Shown: positions 9,389-21,342 of the stretch, in pieces
How the letters are laid out: each line of letters opens with the position of its first letter
Position numbering within the stretch: the stretch's first letter is position 1
NCBI RefSeq assembly: GCF_003584125.1
Contig: NZ_QXFL01000001.1
Location: forward strand, 248,001-312,000
Reading direction: 5' to 3'
DNA length: 64,000 nt
Origin: Aurantiacibacter zhengii
Lineage (GTDB): Bacteria > Pseudomonadota > Alphaproteobacteria > Sphingomonadales > Sphingomonadaceae
The notes under the pieces: model-generated
Databases searched by the model: none
What the model was told of the DNA's origin: nothing
The model's input: only the letters and a program-made list of their open reading frames with translations
Program-made: the position numbers and the translations under genes

Positions 9389-11296
9389 ATGGCGCTCTCT
9401 CCCCAATGGCTGGATGAACTGAAAGGCAGGATCACGCTGTCCACGCTGATCCAGCGGACGGTGAAGTTGCAGCGCGCCGGGCGCGAGTGGAAGGCGTGCT
9501 GCCCGTTCCATTCGGAAAACACGCCCAGCTTCTACGTCAACGACCAGAAGGGGTTCTACCACTGCTTCGGCTGCCAGCAGCACGGCGGCGCGATCGACTG
9601 GATGATGGAGCAGCACGGCCTCCCGTTCATGGATGCGGTGAAGGAGCTTGCCTCCGAAGCCGGGATGGAAGTGCCCGCCCCCGATCCGCGCGCGGCGCAG
9701 CGGGCAGAGCAGCGCGCGACATTACATGACGTGATGGCTGCGGCGCAGGAATGGTTCGTCAGCCAGCTTGCCTCCCCCGCGGGGCAACAGGCGCGGGCCT
9801 ATCTCGAACGGCGGGGGTTCAGCGAACACACCATCCGCCGCTTCGGCTTTGGCTGGGCGCCGGACGACAAGCAGGCGATCAGGAAAGCGCTGGAGACGTT
9901 CGACGAGCGGCTGCTGATCGAGGCGGGACTGCTGATCGAGGTCGAGGACAAGGTGCCCTACTCGCGCTTTCGCGGCCGCGTGATGCTACCGATCCAGGAT
10001 GCGCGGGAGCGGGTGATCGCGTTCGGCGGGCGTATCTTGCAGGACCGGGACGGCGTTGCGAAATATCTCAACAGCCCGGACACGCCGTTGTTCGACAAGG
10101 GCCGCACGCTCTACAACTTGCACCGCGCCGCCACCGCTTCTCGCAAGACTGACCGCGTGATCGTGGCCGAGGGATACATGGACGTGATCGCGCTGGCCGC
10201 TGCCGGTATCGAGGATGCCGTCGCCCCGATGGGCACCGCGCTTACCGAACAGCAGATCGAACTGCTCTGGCGCATGGCGGACAAGCCGGTGCTGTGTTTC
10301 GATGGCGACAAGGCGGGCACCCGCGCCGCCATGCGGGCTGCGGAACGCGCCCTGCCCCTGCTGCGCCCCGGCCATTCACTGCGTGTGGTGCAATTGCCCT
10401 CGGGCCTTGACCCGGACGATCTGATCAAGAGCGACGGGCGCAAGGGCATGGACAAGCTGTTGGAAGAGCCCAAGTCGCTGCTGGACCTTGTGTGGGAGCA
10501 CGAGCGCGACGCATCGCCCCTCGCCTCTCCCGAGGACAAGGCCGGCCTGAAGGCGCGCCTGATCGAGCATACCGAGGCTATCCAGCATCCCGATATCCGC
10601 TCCCTCTACCGCCGCGAGCTGCTGGACCGGTATGGCACCTTTGCCTACCCGCCCAGGGATTTTCAGAAGCGGGGCGAGTTCCAGAAGGGCGGCTTTCGCG
10701 GCAACCGCCCGTTCGACCGCAACGCCCCGCAGCGCACCCCGCCGCATGTCACCCAGCGCCTGCGAAGAGCGACAACCGGCGCTTTCCGCGACATGCTGAC
10801 CTCCGCAGTCCTGAACGGGCTGGCCCGCCATCCGGGGGAGATCCACCGCCACGCCGATGCCTTGCTGGGCCTCTCCACGGGTGATGCGAAATTGGCGCAG
10901 GCGGTGAATTTTCTGCTCGATCACGCGCAAGAGCTTGAAGCCTCCGGAAATTCGCCCATATCGGTGAATGACAGCCTGCCGCCTGCACCGGATAACACCC
11001 GTTTTTCCTTCCTGATGGAGGGCCCAGATCCGGACGAGGCGCGAGAGGATCTGGCCGAAGCCGTTGCCCTGTTGGTCGAAAGGCCAGCACTAGAGGCGGC
11101 AATTGTAGAGGCCACCCGTCGTTTCGATTCAGATCCAGAGGGTGCGTTTGCAGAGCAGCAGCGCCTGCGTAAACGAAAGCTGGAAATCGATTCGCGACTC
11201 GGGCAAATGGCACGAAAGCGCGCCGCGTCGCAGGCGCTGGAAACACAAGATGAGGAGGCCGGTGAACTGCCGGCCACCGAACAGGAAACGGATTAA
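9389..11296 (+). CDS. dnaG: DNA primase
   Basis: A 635-residue primase making RNA primers for chromosomal replication. The N-terminal CHC2 zinc-binding domain shows CCPFH...FHCFGC (~residues 38-65). The TOPRIM catalytic domain has EGYMD around residue 258 and the metal-binding DGD in [10 protein letters not shown] around residue 305. The C-terminal ~150 residues form the DnaB-interacting region. The linker at ~430-450 is unusually rich in Arg, Phe and Gly. It is followed 8 nt later by rpoD, the classic macromolecular synthesis operon. Confidence 0.97.
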   Translation: MALSPQWLDELKGRITLSTLIQRTVKLQRAGREWKACCPFHSENTPSFYVNDQKGFYHCFGCQQHGGAIDWMMEQHGLPFMDAVKELASEAGMEVPAPDPRAAQRAEQRATLHDVMAAAQEWFVSQLASPAGQQARAYLERRGFSEHTIRRFGFGWAPDDKQAIRKALETFDERLLIEAGLLIEVEDKVPYSRFRGRVMLPIQDARERVIAFGGRILQDRDGVAKYLNSPDTPLFDKGRTLYNLHRAATASRKTDRVIVAEGYMDVIALAAAGIEDAVAPMGTALTEQQIELLWRMADKPVLCFDGDKAGTRAAMRAAERALPLLRPGHSLRVVQLPSGLDPDDLIKSDGRKGMDKLLEEPKSLLDLVWEHERDASPLASPEDKAGLKARLIEHTEAIQHPDIRSLYRRELLDRYGTFAYPPRDFQKRGEFQKGGFRGNRPFDRNAPQRTPPHVTQRLRRATTGAFRDMLTSAVLNGLARHPGEIHRHADALLGLSTGDAKLAQAVNFLLDHAQELEASGNSPISVNDSLPPAPDNTRFSFLMEGPDPDEAREDLAEAVALLVERPALEAAIVEATRRFDSDPEGAFAEQQRLRKRKLEIDSRLGQMARKRAASQALETQDEEAGELPATEQETD

Positions 11297-11304
11297 CAAC
11301 TCCT

Positions 11305-13335
<2,031 letters not shown>

Positions 13336-13361
13336 GTTCGGCAGTTACCGAAGGGATCGCC

Positions 13362-13919
13362 ATGAAGTTCGCCTGTGTTTGTGCCATCGCGGCAATGTCC
13401 CTTGCCGTGCCCTCGGTCGCGCAGGCCCAGGAGAGCCCTGCCGCATCCATCAGCTCTGTAGAGCTGCAACTGGCGAGCGAGATCATCGATACCGCCTACC
13501 CTCAGGACACTCGCGAACCGATGTTCATGGCCGTCAGCGAGCAGATGGAGCAGCAGGTCATGGCCTCGGTCATTCAGCAGATGGGTGACCTGCCAGCGGG
13601 CGCGCGCAAGGTCCTCCATGACTGGCAGGCAACGGTGACGAGTCAGCAGAGGGACATCCTGCGCCGCCACATACCGGCTATAATGCAGGCATGGGCCGAA
13701 TCCTACGCCAATATCTTTAGCGAAAATGAGTTGCGCGACATCCTGACATTTGTGCAGACCGACACGGGCAGGACTTTCTTGATGAAATCCACCGACGTCA
13801 TCAGCGATCCGGCTTTCGCCAGCGCAAACCAGGCCTACATAGACGAATCGATGGCACTGATGCAGGATCGCATGCCGGACCTGATTAGGGGTTTGTCGGA
13901 AATCGCCGAGGCGCAGTAA
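13362..13919 (+). CDS. Exported DUF2059 domain-containing protein
   Basis: A 185-residue protein with a clear signal peptide ([22 protein letters not shown], cleavage probably after AQA, ~residue 22). The mature part is helical and ends with a DUF2059-like module: [22 protein letters not shown], where pairs of aromatic and hydrophobic residues follow 'S-x-x-E-L'. DUF2059 proteins are periplasmic and of unknown role. It starts 26 nt after rpoD and ends 19 nt before the pseudouridine synthase, so it may be read from the same transcript. Confidence 0.82.
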   Translation: MKFACVCAIAAMSLAVPSVAQAQESPAASISSVELQLASEIIDTAYPQDTREPMFMAVSEQMEQQVMASVIQQMGDLPAGARKVLHDWQATVTSQQRDILRRHIPAIMQAWAESYANIFSENELRDILTFVQTDTGRTFLMKSTDVISDPAFASANQAYIDESMALMQDRMPDLIRGLSEIAEAQ

Positions 13920-13938
13920 GCCGGACGGGCCGCCGGCA

Positions 13939-14490
13939 ATGTCGCGCCTGATCCTCTTCAACAAACCGATGAACGTGTTGTCCCAGTTTACCGACCGGGG
14001 CAGCCCGACGCAGCGCGCCACCCTTTCGGACTACATCGACGTTCCCGGCGTCTATCCTGCTGGCCGGCTAGACCGCGACAGCGAAGGACTGCTTCTGCTG
14101 ACCGACGACGGCAAATTGCAGGCCCGCATCGCCGATCCGAGGTTCAAGCTGCCCAAGACCTACCTTGTCCAGGTAGAGGGCGTTCCGGACGAGGCCGCCA
14201 TCCGGCAGCTTTGCTCAGGCGTCGAACTGAAGGACGGGCCGACCCGCCCTGCCCGCGCCGAGATCATCGCCGATCCGCAACTTTGGCCGCGCGACCCGCC
14301 GGTGCGTTTCCGCAAGTCCGTGCCCGATACGTGGCTGCGCCTGACCATACGTGAAGGGCGCAACCGGCAGGTGCGCCGTATGACAGCAGCCGTGGGGCAT
14401 CCCACCCTGCGGCTGGTGCGCTGGAGCATTGGCGAATGGAACCTTTCGGGTGTCGAACCCGGAAAATGGTGCGATGCAGCACACAAGTGA
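13939..14490 (+). CDS. rluE: RluE-type 23S rRNA pseudouridine synthase
   Basis: A 183-residue enzyme of the RsuA/RluE family, which isomerises uridine to pseudouridine in ribosomal RNA. The catalytic motif [18 protein letters not shown] contains the conserved Asp, and the C-terminal half has [22 protein letters not shown], the family RNA-binding signature. There is no N-terminal S4 domain, which together with the short length points to RluE (U2457 in E. coli) over RsuA or RluB. Substrate assignment is by family resemblance only. Confidence 0.88.
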   Translation: MSRLILFNKPMNVLSQFTDRGSPTQRATLSDYIDVPGVYPAGRLDRDSEGLLLLTDDGKLQARIADPRFKLPKTYLVQVEGVPDEAAIRQLCSGVELKDGPTRPARAEIIADPQLWPRDPPVRFRKSVPDTWLRLTIREGRNRQVRRMTAAVGHPTLRLVRWSIGEWNLSGVEPGKWCDAAHK

Positions 14491-14568
14491 TGGACGGCGC
14501 CTTGATCCCCTGACATAACCCCGTGCCGAGAGAGGAGAGCAATACTTTCCATTGCAGGAGCGCTCTTC

Positions 14569-15204
14569 GTGCCAGTTTCCAGTCCCAGGGTTATCGCCAT
14601 CGTCAGCCAGAAGGGCGGCTCGGGCAAGACCACGCTCGCCCTGCATCTGGCAACCATTGCCGTGCAGAAGAAGATGCCTGCCTGCGTGATCGATACCGAT
14701 CCCCAGGCCACGGCTGCCGCGTGGGGAGACTGGCGCGGCGATTTCCTTCCCGCCGTGGTCACCAGCCCGCCCGCCCGCCTTGCGCGGACGATCGCAAACG
14801 CGGGCCGCGAGGGGCTGGAACTGGTGGTGATCGACACCCCTCCCCATGCCGAAGCTGCCATGCGAGAGGCCATAAAGGCCGCAGATCTCGTGCTCATCCC
14901 CACCCGGCCCCGTGCGTTCGACCTGCATGCGCTGGAAGGCATTGCCGACATGGTGACCTTCACCGGCACTCCCGCCCACGTGGTCCTGAACGGCGTGCCT
15001 GCCCGCGCCACGAAGATGGTGGCAGAGGCGCATGAGGCGGCAGACAGGATGGGCCTGAAGACCTGCCCGGTCACCTTCGGCGAACGCGCCGACTTCCATC
15101 GCTCCTCGTCCAGCGGCGAAGTCGCCAGCGAGATCGACGCTGCGGGCAAGGCGGCACTGGAGGTGGAAGCCCTTTGGAAATGGGTCAGGAAGACACTCGG
15201 CTGA
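14569..15204 (+). CDS. Orphan ParA-type P-loop ATPase
   Basis: A 211-residue ATPase with the deviant Walker A motif QKGGSGKTTLA near residue 14, a DTDPQATA switch region and VIDTPPHAE as the Walker B segment. Short ParA proteins of this size (no N-terminal helix-turn-helix) are typical of plasmid partition ParA/ParF types and of chromosomal positioning ATPases such as PpfA or MipZ-like proteins. No ParB, ParG or cargo gene is adjacent: upstream is rluE and downstream a histidine kinase. The start is a GTG with AGGAG 8 nt upstream. Role unknown; positioning of a protein complex is one possibility. Confidence 0.85.
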   Translation: MPVSSPRVIAIVSQKGGSGKTTLALHLATIAVQKKMPACVIDTDPQATAAAWGDWRGDFLPAVVTSPPARLARTIANAGREGLELVVIDTPPHAEAAMREAIKAADLVLIPTRPRAFDLHALEGIADMVTFTGTPAHVVLNGVPARATKMVAEAHEAADRMGLKTCPVTFGERADFHRSSSSGEVASEIDAAGKAALEVEALWKWVRKTLG

Positions 15205-15311
15205 ACTGGGCTGATATATTTCGGAATTTCCGGCTTTCTGCGGGAACCACCTTGGCAACGAGGCGATTGAAGAGGTTCGGGGACGAGGGAAATTTCTAGT
15301 GAGCAGTACAC

Positions 15312-16748
15312 TTGGCCATTGATTTCAAAGCGCTCCTGGGCCGCTCTCCCAATCCATATGTTATTCTCGATACGAAGTTTGTCCTCGTCTGGATGAACGA
15401 CGCTTACCTGCGCACGACGATGCGCTCGCGCGAAGACATCATCGGGCGCCACATGTTCGATGCCTTCCCCAGTGATCCCAAATCCGAAAGTTTCAGCAAG
15501 CTTTACGATTCGCTGCGCCGTGCGCGCGACAGTGGGAAGACCGACGAACTGGCCCTGATCCGCTACGATATCGAACGTCCCGACGGCGGATATGACGTGC
15601 GTTACTGGAGCGCCACCCACACACCCGTCTGCGATGACAACGGCGAGGTCGAGTACATCCTGCAACACACCGTCGACGTGACCGAACTGCACAACCTGCG
15701 GCAGATGCGGGACGAAGTGGATGTGGTTCGCCGCGCCAACGCCGTGGAGGCCCGCAATCAGGACCTGATGGCCGAATGCCGCCGGATGACCGACATGTTC
15801 GAGCAGGCCCCCGGGTTCGTTGCCGTACTGGAAGGCGAGGACCATCGATTCCGTATGACGAACGAGGCCTATCTCGATCTTGTGGGCCGTACCGACATCC
15901 TGGGCATGCCGGTGCGCGAAGCCCTTCCCGAAGTCGTTGACCAGGGGTTCGTCGATATCCTGAACCAGGTCCGCACCAGCGCAGAGCCTTACGTCGGCCA
16001 CCGCGAGAAGGTGATACTGGCAAAGGAGGGCGACGACGCGCCGTCCGACCGATTCCTCAACTTCATCTTCCAGCCGATTTTCGACAACGACGATGTCGTG
16101 ACGGGCATCATCGTGCAAGGTTACGACGTTACCGAGGAAATCGCCTACGAACAGCGCCAGCGCCTGCTGATCGACGAATTGAACCACCGGGTGAAGAACA
16201 CGCTGGCCATCGTCCAGGGTCTGGCGGGGCAGTCGTTCGGCTCGGTCGAAGGTTCGCAGAATGCCAGGGCCATATTCAATGGCAGGTTGCAGGCGCTGGC
16301 ATCGGCCCACACCCTGTTGACGCAGAGGAGCTGGGGCTCGGCTGAACTGGTCGAAATCGTCACCGGTTCGGCAGAAGCGACAGCAGGCGACCTGATCGAG
16401 CGTTTCGAGATCGCCGGCCCCCTGATGACCCTGCATCCGCAGACTTCGGTCTCGCTGGCCATGATCATCCATGAACTTTGCACCAACGCCATCAAGTACG
16501 GCGCACTTTCGATGCCGGAAGGCAGGGTGTCCGTTACCTGGGAGGTAGAGCACCACGAGGGTGAGGAACACTTGCGGCTCGTCTGGCGAGAAAGCGGTGG
16601 CCCGCACGTAGAGCCGCCATCCCGCAAGGGTTTCGGCACGCGGCTGATCACCAGCGGAATGTCGACGGAGTCGGGTGAAGTGAGCATGGATTTCCAACCG
16701 GAAGGTCTCGTGTGCACCATCAAGGCCCACCTGGCGCCTGCCCTGTGA
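15312..16748 (+). CDS. PAS-domain HWE-family sensor histidine kinase
   Basis: A 478-residue cytoplasmic kinase with no membrane segments. Two PAS domains are visible (about residues 10-125 and 155-275). The phosphoacceptor motif ELNHRVKNTLAIVQGL places the His at residue 292, and the ATP-binding domain has IIHELCTNAIKYGAL and KGFGTRLI. The HWE/HisKA_2 type is abundant in alphaproteobacteria and often linked to the general stress response or light sensing, but no LOV cysteine motif is present in either PAS. The start is TTG with a weak ribosome-binding site. The stop overlaps the following receiver gene (GTGA), so the two are a coupled pair. Confidence 0.9.
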   Translation: MAIDFKALLGRSPNPYVILDTKFVLVWMNDAYLRTTMRSREDIIGRHMFDAFPSDPKSESFSKLYDSLRRARDSGKTDELALIRYDIERPDGGYDVRYWSATHTPVCDDNGEVEYILQHTVDVTELHNLRQMRDEVDVVRRANAVEARNQDLMAECRRMTDMFEQAPGFVAVLEGEDHRFRMTNEAYLDLVGRTDILGMPVREALPEVVDQGFVDILNQVRTSAEPYVGHREKVILAKEGDDAPSDRFLNFIFQPIFDNDDVVTGIIVQGYDVTEEIAYEQRQRLLIDELNHRVKNTLAIVQGLAGQSFGSVEGSQNARAIFNGRLQALASAHTLLTQRSWGSAELVEIVTGSAEATAGDLIERFEIAGPLMTLHPQTSVSLAMIIHELCTNAIKYGALSMPEGRVSVTWEVEHHEGEEHLRLVWRESGGPHVEPPSRKGFGTRLITSGMSTESGEVSMDFQPEGLVCTIKAHLAPAL

Positions 16749-17107
16749 AAATCGCCGGAAACACCTTTCTGCTGGTGGAGGACGAGCCGATCATCAGCTT
16801 CGCGCTAGAAGACATGATGATGGATGCCGGTGCGCAGACGCAGTGCGCGTCTTCCCTGGACGCAGGGCTGGCACTGGCCGATTCCATGGCTTTCGATGGT
16901 GCGGTTCTGGATGTGAACCTGCATGGCCGCGAAAGCTATCCGCTGGCGCGCAAGCTGCTTGGCAAAGGGTCCGCAGTCGTTTTCGCCACCGGTTACGGCG
17001 TGGAACCCTTGCCCGACGACCTGGCGCAGGTGGAAACCGTGGCCAAGCCATACAACATGGACGCCATCACCGCCGCATTCGAACGCATCGAGAAAGCCGG
17101 CAAATAG
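16745..17107 (+). CDS. Single-domain response regulator (CheY-like receiver)
   Basis: A 120-residue receiver without output domain. Acidic pocket residues lie in LLVEDEP near the N-terminus, the phosphoacceptor Asp is in GAVLDVNLHG, and the conserved Lys is in VAKPYNMD. The start is taken as the GTG in the GTGA overlap with the kinase gene (protein begins VKIAGNTFLLVEDE after fMet substitution). It is probably phosphorylated by the upstream HWE kinase and may act as a phosphate sink or an intermediate in a phosphorelay. A partner is not visible in the window. Confidence 0.9.
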   Translation: MKIAGNTFLLVEDEPIISFALEDMMMDAGAQTQCASSLDAGLALADSMAFDGAVLDVNLHGRESYPLARKLLGKGSAVVFATGYGVEPLPDDLAQVETVAKPYNMDAITAAFERIEKAGK

Positions 17108-17238
17108 CCTGCCACCCCGTAGAGGGCGTTCGCCCCCGCGCAAATTCCCCCTCCCCGCACCGATCTTTCGGGGAAGAATGCCCGCCGCGGCCCCTTTTCG
17201 GGTAGCGAAAATCGGCTCCCCCGACTATGTGGGCGCCC

Positions 17239-17673
17239 ATGAAGATTGCCATCGCATCCGATCACGCCGCAGTCGCGCTGAAAGCCGAACTGCGGGAATG
17301 GCTTATTGAAGAAGGCCACGAAGTCGCGGACCTGGGCCCGGATACCGCCGAGTCGGTCGACTATCCCAACTATGGCTACATGCTTGCAGGCGTTGTGGCG
17401 GATGGCACTGTCGAGCGGGGCATCGGCTTGTGCGGTTCCGGCATTGGCATTTCCATGGCCCTCAACCGCAATCCCGACGTGCGCTGCGCCCTGGTGTCGG
17501 AGCCGGCAAGCGCGCGCCTGTGCCGCGAGCACAACGATGCGAATGTCATCGCCATGGGTGCCCGCCTGATCGGGCCGGACATGGCGAAAGCCTGTATTGA
17601 AGCATTCCTCAAAACGGAGTTTGAAGGCGGTCGGCACCAGCGCCGCGTCGACAAGCTGTCCAACCCGTCCTGA
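17239..17673 (+). CDS. rpiB: Ribose 5-phosphate isomerase B
   Basis: A 144-residue enzyme interconverting ribose 5-phosphate and ribulose 5-phosphate. The N-terminal [11 protein letters not shown] contains the phosphate-binding DHA, the central [17 protein letters not shown] holds the catalytic Cys, and the C-terminal [11 protein letters not shown] is typical. The start [10 protein letters not shown] at 17239 is preferred over an ATG 12 nt upstream because family members begin at this point. It is followed within 10 nt by glyA, an order frequent in alphaproteobacteria. Confidence 0.95.
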   Translation: MKIAIASDHAAVALKAELREWLIEEGHEVADLGPDTAESVDYPNYGYMLAGVVADGTVERGIGLCGSGIGISMALNRNPDVRCALVSEPASARLCREHNDANVIAMGARLIGPDMAKACIEAFLKTEFEGGRHQRRVDKLSNPS

Positions 17674-17683
17674 AAGAATCGAC

Positions 17684-19012
17684 ATGACCACTGCAACGCA
17701 AGCCGCCACGAATTCCCTTGAAAAGGCCACCTGGCTGGACCGTTTCTGGAGCGACGATCTAGAAACCGCCGATCCCGATGTGGCCGCCATCATCGGGCGT
17801 GAACTGGGCCGCCAGCGCGACGGTATCGAACTGATCGCGAGCGAGAACATCGCCAGCACCGCCGTACTGGAAGCCTGCGGCAGCGTGTTCACCAACAAGT
17901 ATGCGGAAGGCTATCCGGGCAAGCGTTACTACGGCGGCTGCGAATTCGCGGACGAGGTGGAAACGCTGGCGATCGAACGCGCGAAGAAGCTGTTCGGCTG
18001 CAACTTCGCCAACGTGCAGCCCAATTCGGGCAGCCAGATGAACCAGGCGGTGTTCCTGGCCCTGCTCGAACCCGGCGATACCTTCATGGGCCTCGACCTT
18101 GCCAGCGGCGGTCACCTGACCCACGGTTCGCCCGTCAACATGAGCGGCAAGTGGTTCAACGTGGTGCCCTACGGCGTGCGCCGCGAGGACAGCCTGATCG
18201 ACATGGACGAGGTTCGCCGCCTGGCGCACGAGCACAAGCCGAAGCTGATCATCAGCGGCGGCACCGCCTATCCGCGCACCTGGGACTTTGCCGAATTCCG
18301 CAAGATCGCGGACGAGGTCGGCGCCTATCTGCTCGCAGACATCTCGCACTTCTCCGGTCTTGTCGTCGGCGGTGCCCATCCCTCGCCGTTCCCGCACGCC
18401 CACGTCGTCACCAGCACCACGCACAAGAGCTTGCGCGGTCCGCGTTCGGGCATCATCCTGTGGAATGACGAGGAACTGACGAAGCCGATCAACATGGCGG
18501 TTTTCCCCGGCATGCAGGGCGGGCCGCTGATGCACACCATCGCGGGCAAGGCCGTGGCATTCGGCGAAGCGCTTCGCCCGGAATTCCGCGTCTATGCGCA
18601 GGCCATCGCGGAAAATGCGAAGGCGCTGGCCGCCAGCCTTTCCGAAGCGGGCATTTCCATCGTCTCGGGCGGCACCGACAACCACCTGATGCTGGCCGAC
18701 CTCACGCCCAAGGACGTGACCGGCAAGGCCGCCGAAAAGGGCCTCGATCGCGCGCTGATCACCTGCAACAAGAACGGTATTCCTTTCGACACGCGCTCTC
18801 CCTTCGTCACCAGCGGCGTTCGCCTCGGCACGCCGGCGGGCACGACACGCGGCTTTGGCCCGGCAGAGTTCCGCAAGATCGGCACCCTGATTGCCGACGT
18901 CGTGGACGGCATGGCCCGCAACGGCGACGAAGGTGACGCCCAGGTGGAAGAACGCGTGCGCCGCGAAGTTGCCGAACTGTGCGCGGCATTCCCCGTCTAT
19001 CCCGGAAGGTAA
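17684..19012 (+). CDS. glyA: Serine hydroxymethyltransferase
   Basis: A 442-residue PLP enzyme interconverting serine and glycine with transfer of a one-carbon unit to tetrahydrofolate. Visible signatures are ELIASENI near the N-terminus, the folate/PLP region [13 protein letters not shown], and the PLP lysine in [13 protein letters not shown]. The loop usually written ADMAHIAGL reads ADISHFSGL here, a conservative variation also seen in SHMT relatives. The ATG at 17684 follows rpiB by 10 nt. The gene is co-directional with a small protein and nrdR. Confidence 0.97.
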   Translation: MTTATQAATNSLEKATWLDRFWSDDLETADPDVAAIIGRELGRQRDGIELIASENIASTAVLEACGSVFTNKYAEGYPGKRYYGGCEFADEVETLAIERAKKLFGCNFANVQPNSGSQMNQAVFLALLEPGDTFMGLDLASGGHLTHGSPVNMSGKWFNVVPYGVRREDSLIDMDEVRRLAHEHKPKLIISGGTAYPRTWDFAEFRKIADEVGAYLLADISHFSGLVVGGAHPSPFPHAHVVTSTTHKSLRGPRSGIILWNDEELTKPINMAVFPGMQGGPLMHTIAGKAVAFGEALRPEFRVYAQAIAENAKALAASLSEAGISIVSGGTDNHLMLADLTPKDVTGKAAEKGLDRALITCNKNGIPFDTRSPFVTSGVRLGTPAGTTRGFGPAEFRKIGTLIADVVDGMARNGDEGDAQVEERVRREVAELCAAFPVYPGR

Positions 19013-19015
19013 ATC

Positions 19016-19237
19016 ATGACCGATCCCGAAAAGCCCATCGACAACCGCATCCTGGCGGACGCCGTAGACGAGGTGAAGGCCATGGGCCGGGAAGGCCTGG
19101 AGCATCCTTCGTCGAAGCCGGTGCTGACCGGTGCCGCAATCGGCGCGGTGGCCGGCGGTTTGCTGCCGGTAGTCACCTGGCCGGTGGGCCTGATCGCGGG
19201 TGCCGGGTACATGATCTACAAGCGGATCCGGCCCTGA
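19016..19237 (+). CDS. Small two-helix membrane-associated hypothetical protein
   Basis: A 73-residue protein located 3 nt after the glyA stop and 3 nt before nrdR, so clearly embedded in the operon. The N-terminal ~35 residues are charged. Residues ~39-69 form a Gly/Ala/Val-rich hydrophobic hairpin (TGAAIGAVAGGLLPVVTWPVGLIAGAGYMIY) ending in a basic tail KRIRP, so a membrane association is likely. I do not recognise a family. The tight spacing and an adjacent GGAAGG ribosome-binding site support that it is translated. Confidence 0.7.
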   Translation: MTDPEKPIDNRILADAVDEVKAMGREGLEHPSSKPVLTGAAIGAVAGGLLPVVTWPVGLIAGAGYMIYKRIRP

Positions 19238-19240
19238 TCG

Positions 19241-19726
19241 ATGCGATGCCCCTTCTGCGCGAACGAAGACAGCCAGGTAAAGGATTCGCGCCCCACTGAA
19301 GACAACACGGCAATCCGCCGCCGCCGCCAGTGCGAAGGCTGCGGCGCGCGGTTCACCACGTTCGAACGGGTGCAGTTGCGCGACGTGGTCGTGGTGAAAT
19401 CCGCGGGCAACGGATCGCCATCGCGCCGCGAGAGCTTCGACCGGTCCAAGATCGAACAGTCCGTGGCACTGGCTTGCCGCAAGCGGGGCATCGAACAGGA
19501 ACGGATCGACCAGCTCGTGTCCGGTATCCAGCGGCAGGTGGAAACGGCAGGCGACAGCGAAATACCGTCCGCCCGGATCGGCGAAATGGTGATGGAAGGA
19601 CTGCGCCAGCTCGACTCGGTCGCCTACATCCGCTTCGCCTCGGTCTACCGCGATTTCTCCGAAGCGCGCGATTTCCAGGAATTCGCCAGCACCGTGCAGC
19701 AGGTCGGCGGCGATGCCGACGCCTGA
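19241..19726 (+). CDS. nrdR: Transcriptional regulator NrdR
   Basis: A 161-residue zinc-ribbon/ATP-cone repressor of ribonucleotide reductase genes. The zinc ribbon has Cys pairs in MRCPFC and [14 protein letters not shown], and the ATP-cone domain follows with [18 protein letters not shown]. The C-terminal [21 protein letters not shown] is typical. The 3' end overlaps the methyltransferase gene by 14 nt. Its target nrd genes are not in this window. Confidence 0.96.
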   Translation: MRCPFCANEDSQVKDSRPTEDNTAIRRRRQCEGCGARFTTFERVQLRDVVVVKSAGNGSPSRRESFDRSKIEQSVALACRKRGIEQERIDQLVSGIQRQVETAGDSEIPSARIGEMVMEGLRQLDSVAYIRFASVYRDFSEARDFQEFASTVQQVGGDADA

Positions 19727-20450
19727 GGAAAGCACCCCCGTCATCGTGCTCGTCCGACCGCAACTGGGCGAGAATATCGGCAAGGCAGCGCGCGCGATGC
19801 TCAATTTCGGGCTCACCGAAATGCGGCTGGTCAGCCCGCGCGATGGCTGGCCCAACCCCTCCGCCGGTCCTGCCGCTGCGGGGGCGGACGTGGTGCTGGA
19901 AAAGGCAAAGGTGTTCGAAAGCACGGCCGAGGCAGTGGCCGATTGCGCGCATGTCTATGCCACCACGGTGCGCAAGCGCGGCGTGACAAAGCCGGTGCAG
20001 ACACCCGAACAGGCGGCGCGTGACATTCCGCGCCAGCAGGGCCGCAGCGCCATTCTGTTCGGGCCGGAACGCTCCGGCCTGGAAACAGAGGATGTCGCGC
20101 TGGCCCGCACGATCATCACCGCGCCGATCAATCCGGACTTCGGGTCACTCAACCTGGCTCAGGCCGTGATCCTGGTGGCCTATGAACTGTCCAAGCATGC
20201 CGAACTGGCGATGCCCACCCACGAAGACCTGCTGCCCCCTGCCCCGCAGGACGAGCTGGAAGGCCTGATCGGGCACCTCGAACGGATGCTGGAGCCCAAG
20301 GGGTACTTCTTCCCCGAAGCGCGCGCCGAGGCAACGCGCCGCACCCTGCGCGGTGTGCTGACCAAGCCGGGGTGGAACCACCTGGAGGTTCGCACCCTGC
20401 GCGGCGTTCTGACCACGCTGCAACGCGTACCCCGGCCCGACGGCAATTAA
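19713..20450 (+). CDS. trmJ: SPOUT RNA methyltransferase, TrmJ/TrmH family
   Basis: A 245-residue SAM-dependent RNA 2'-O-methyltransferase. The N-terminal strand [20 protein letters not shown] and the knot motifs [13 protein letters not shown] and [14 protein letters not shown] are the SPOUT signatures shared by TrmJ (Cm32/Um32 of tRNA). The C-terminal ~90 residues match the TrmJ extension more than TrmH or RlmB. It overlaps nrdR by 14 nt. Substrate assignment to tRNA position 32 rests on family resemblance. Confidence 0.85.
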   Translation: MPTPEESTPVIVLVRPQLGENIGKAARAMLNFGLTEMRLVSPRDGWPNPSAGPAAAGADVVLEKAKVFESTAEAVADCAHVYATTVRKRGVTKPVQTPEQAARDIPRQQGRSAILFGPERSGLETEDVALARTIITAPINPDFGSLNLAQAVILVAYELSKHAELAMPTHEDLLPPAPQDELEGLIGHLERMLEPKGYFFPEARAEATRRTLRGVLTKPGWNHLEVRTLRGVLTTLQRVPRPDGN

Positions 20451-20506
20451 TCTGGCGTTCACGCTGGCGGGTCGAGGTTAGGCCTCTCTGCCAAGGGAGA
20501 AATCCG

Positions 20507-20803
20507 ATGATCCTTCTTGCCGCTCTCGCCACCGTGGTTCTCTATCCCGTCGCAGGCGATGACACGCGGTTGCAGGATGAGGGCACGATCATATCGCCCG
20601 ATGCGGTGGAGGCCATCGAGACAGGCTCGGATACGGTCCTGTGCATGGACCTGCCCGAAGACGCCAGCAGCCATGACCGCGCCTGCCTGACGCGCGCGGA
20701 ATGGGATACGACGCTGGAACTGGCCGAAGCGGATGCTGCCCAGCGGGATTCGGTGCAGGCGCGGGAACGCGCCCTGACGAATGCCTATATCTACCTGCGC
20801 TAG
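20507..20803 (+). CDS. Small exported hypothetical protein
   Basis: A 98-residue protein. The N-terminus MILLAALATVVLYPVAGDD could be a signal peptide or short membrane anchor. The rest is acidic and contains two cysteines (VLCMDLPE and RACLTRAEWD) that could form a disulfide if exported. The start at 20507 is supported by AAGGGAG just upstream; a much longer frame from 20372 runs through the 3' end of trmJ and is not credible. No family recognised. It is convergent with the chorismate mutase gene. Confidence 0.65.
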   Translation: MILLAALATVVLYPVAGDDTRLQDEGTIISPDAVEAIETGSDTVLCMDLPEDASSHDRACLTRAEWDTTLELAEADAAQRDSVQARERALTNAYIYLR

Positions 20804-20821
20804 CTGACCGGCAGCGAGCGG

Positions 20822-21133
20822 TCAGCTTCTCAGCCGATCCCACTCTTCCAGTTCATAGGCAATCGAGCTTTCGACCAGCGCATCCCAGATCTGCGCGATG
20901 TCAGTGCCGGGTAGCTTGCGGTTTTCGGCGTCGGCGCGGGCATTCTGGATGACCTGCGCCTTGCGCCCTTCGTCTCGCACGGTATCGCGGTCTGCCTTGA
21001 TGCGTGCGGCGGCGCGCATGTAGCCATAGCGACGTGCCAGCAGGGCCATCAACTCGCGGTCGGTAGCATCGACACCGACGCGAACGTCGGCCATGTCGTT
21101 GCAGGATTCGGGGTCGGGTATCTCGTGATTCAT
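20822..21133 (-). CDS. Chorismate mutase, AroQ type
   Basis: A 103-residue all-helical enzyme converting chorismate to prephenate, the first step to Phe and Tyr. The N-terminal helix has VDATDRELMALLARRYGYM, corresponding to the active-site Arg of AroQ helix 1 (LLxxR), followed by AAARIKADRD with the active-site Lys/Arg. The C-terminal helix has IWDALVESSIAYE, typical of the monofunctional PchB/AroQ class. AGGAG lies 8 nt upstream of the ATG at 21133. It is monofunctional and not fused to prephenate dehydratase. Confidence 0.85.
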   Translation of the reverse strand: MNHEIPDPESCNDMADVRVGVDATDRELMALLARRYGYMRAAARIKADRDTVRDEGRKAQVIQNARADAENRKLPGTDIAQIWDALVESSIAYELEEWDRLRS

Positions 21134-21186
21134 GCCACGGCTCCTGCCCCGCCCGGTGCTCCGTGTCGAGCCTGAAAGCACCTGTC

Positions 21187-21214
21187 TTGACTTTGGGCCG
21201 CAACAGGCTAAATG
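21187..21214 (+). promoter_or_regulatory. Candidate sigma-70 promoter for rpsD
   Basis: TTGACT (21187-21192) and TAAATG (21209-21214) are separated by 16 nt, in the region between the divergent chorismate mutase and rpsD genes. The predicted leader of ~120 nt would leave room for S4 autoregulation, but no known S4-binding fold was recognised by eye. Confidence 0.45.
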
Positions 21215-21342
21215 CGCGCCTTCGCTGAAATTGGCTCCGCACCCCGGTGAAGCGGTGGCCACGTCTGGCAACAGGTCAGGCGGTGCGATGCCGGGTTGAA
21301 TGGCCATCGATGGGATGGTCCAGCAAATGAAGGAAGCATGTC

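Noticed and set aside
14160-16730. 856-codon minus-strand open frame
   Set aside because: It spans antisense to rluE, the ParA gene and the histidine kinase. All three have convincing motifs on the plus strand.
17759-19924. 721-codon minus-strand open frame
   Set aside because: Antisense to glyA, the small membrane gene and nrdR. No domain and no ribosome-binding site.
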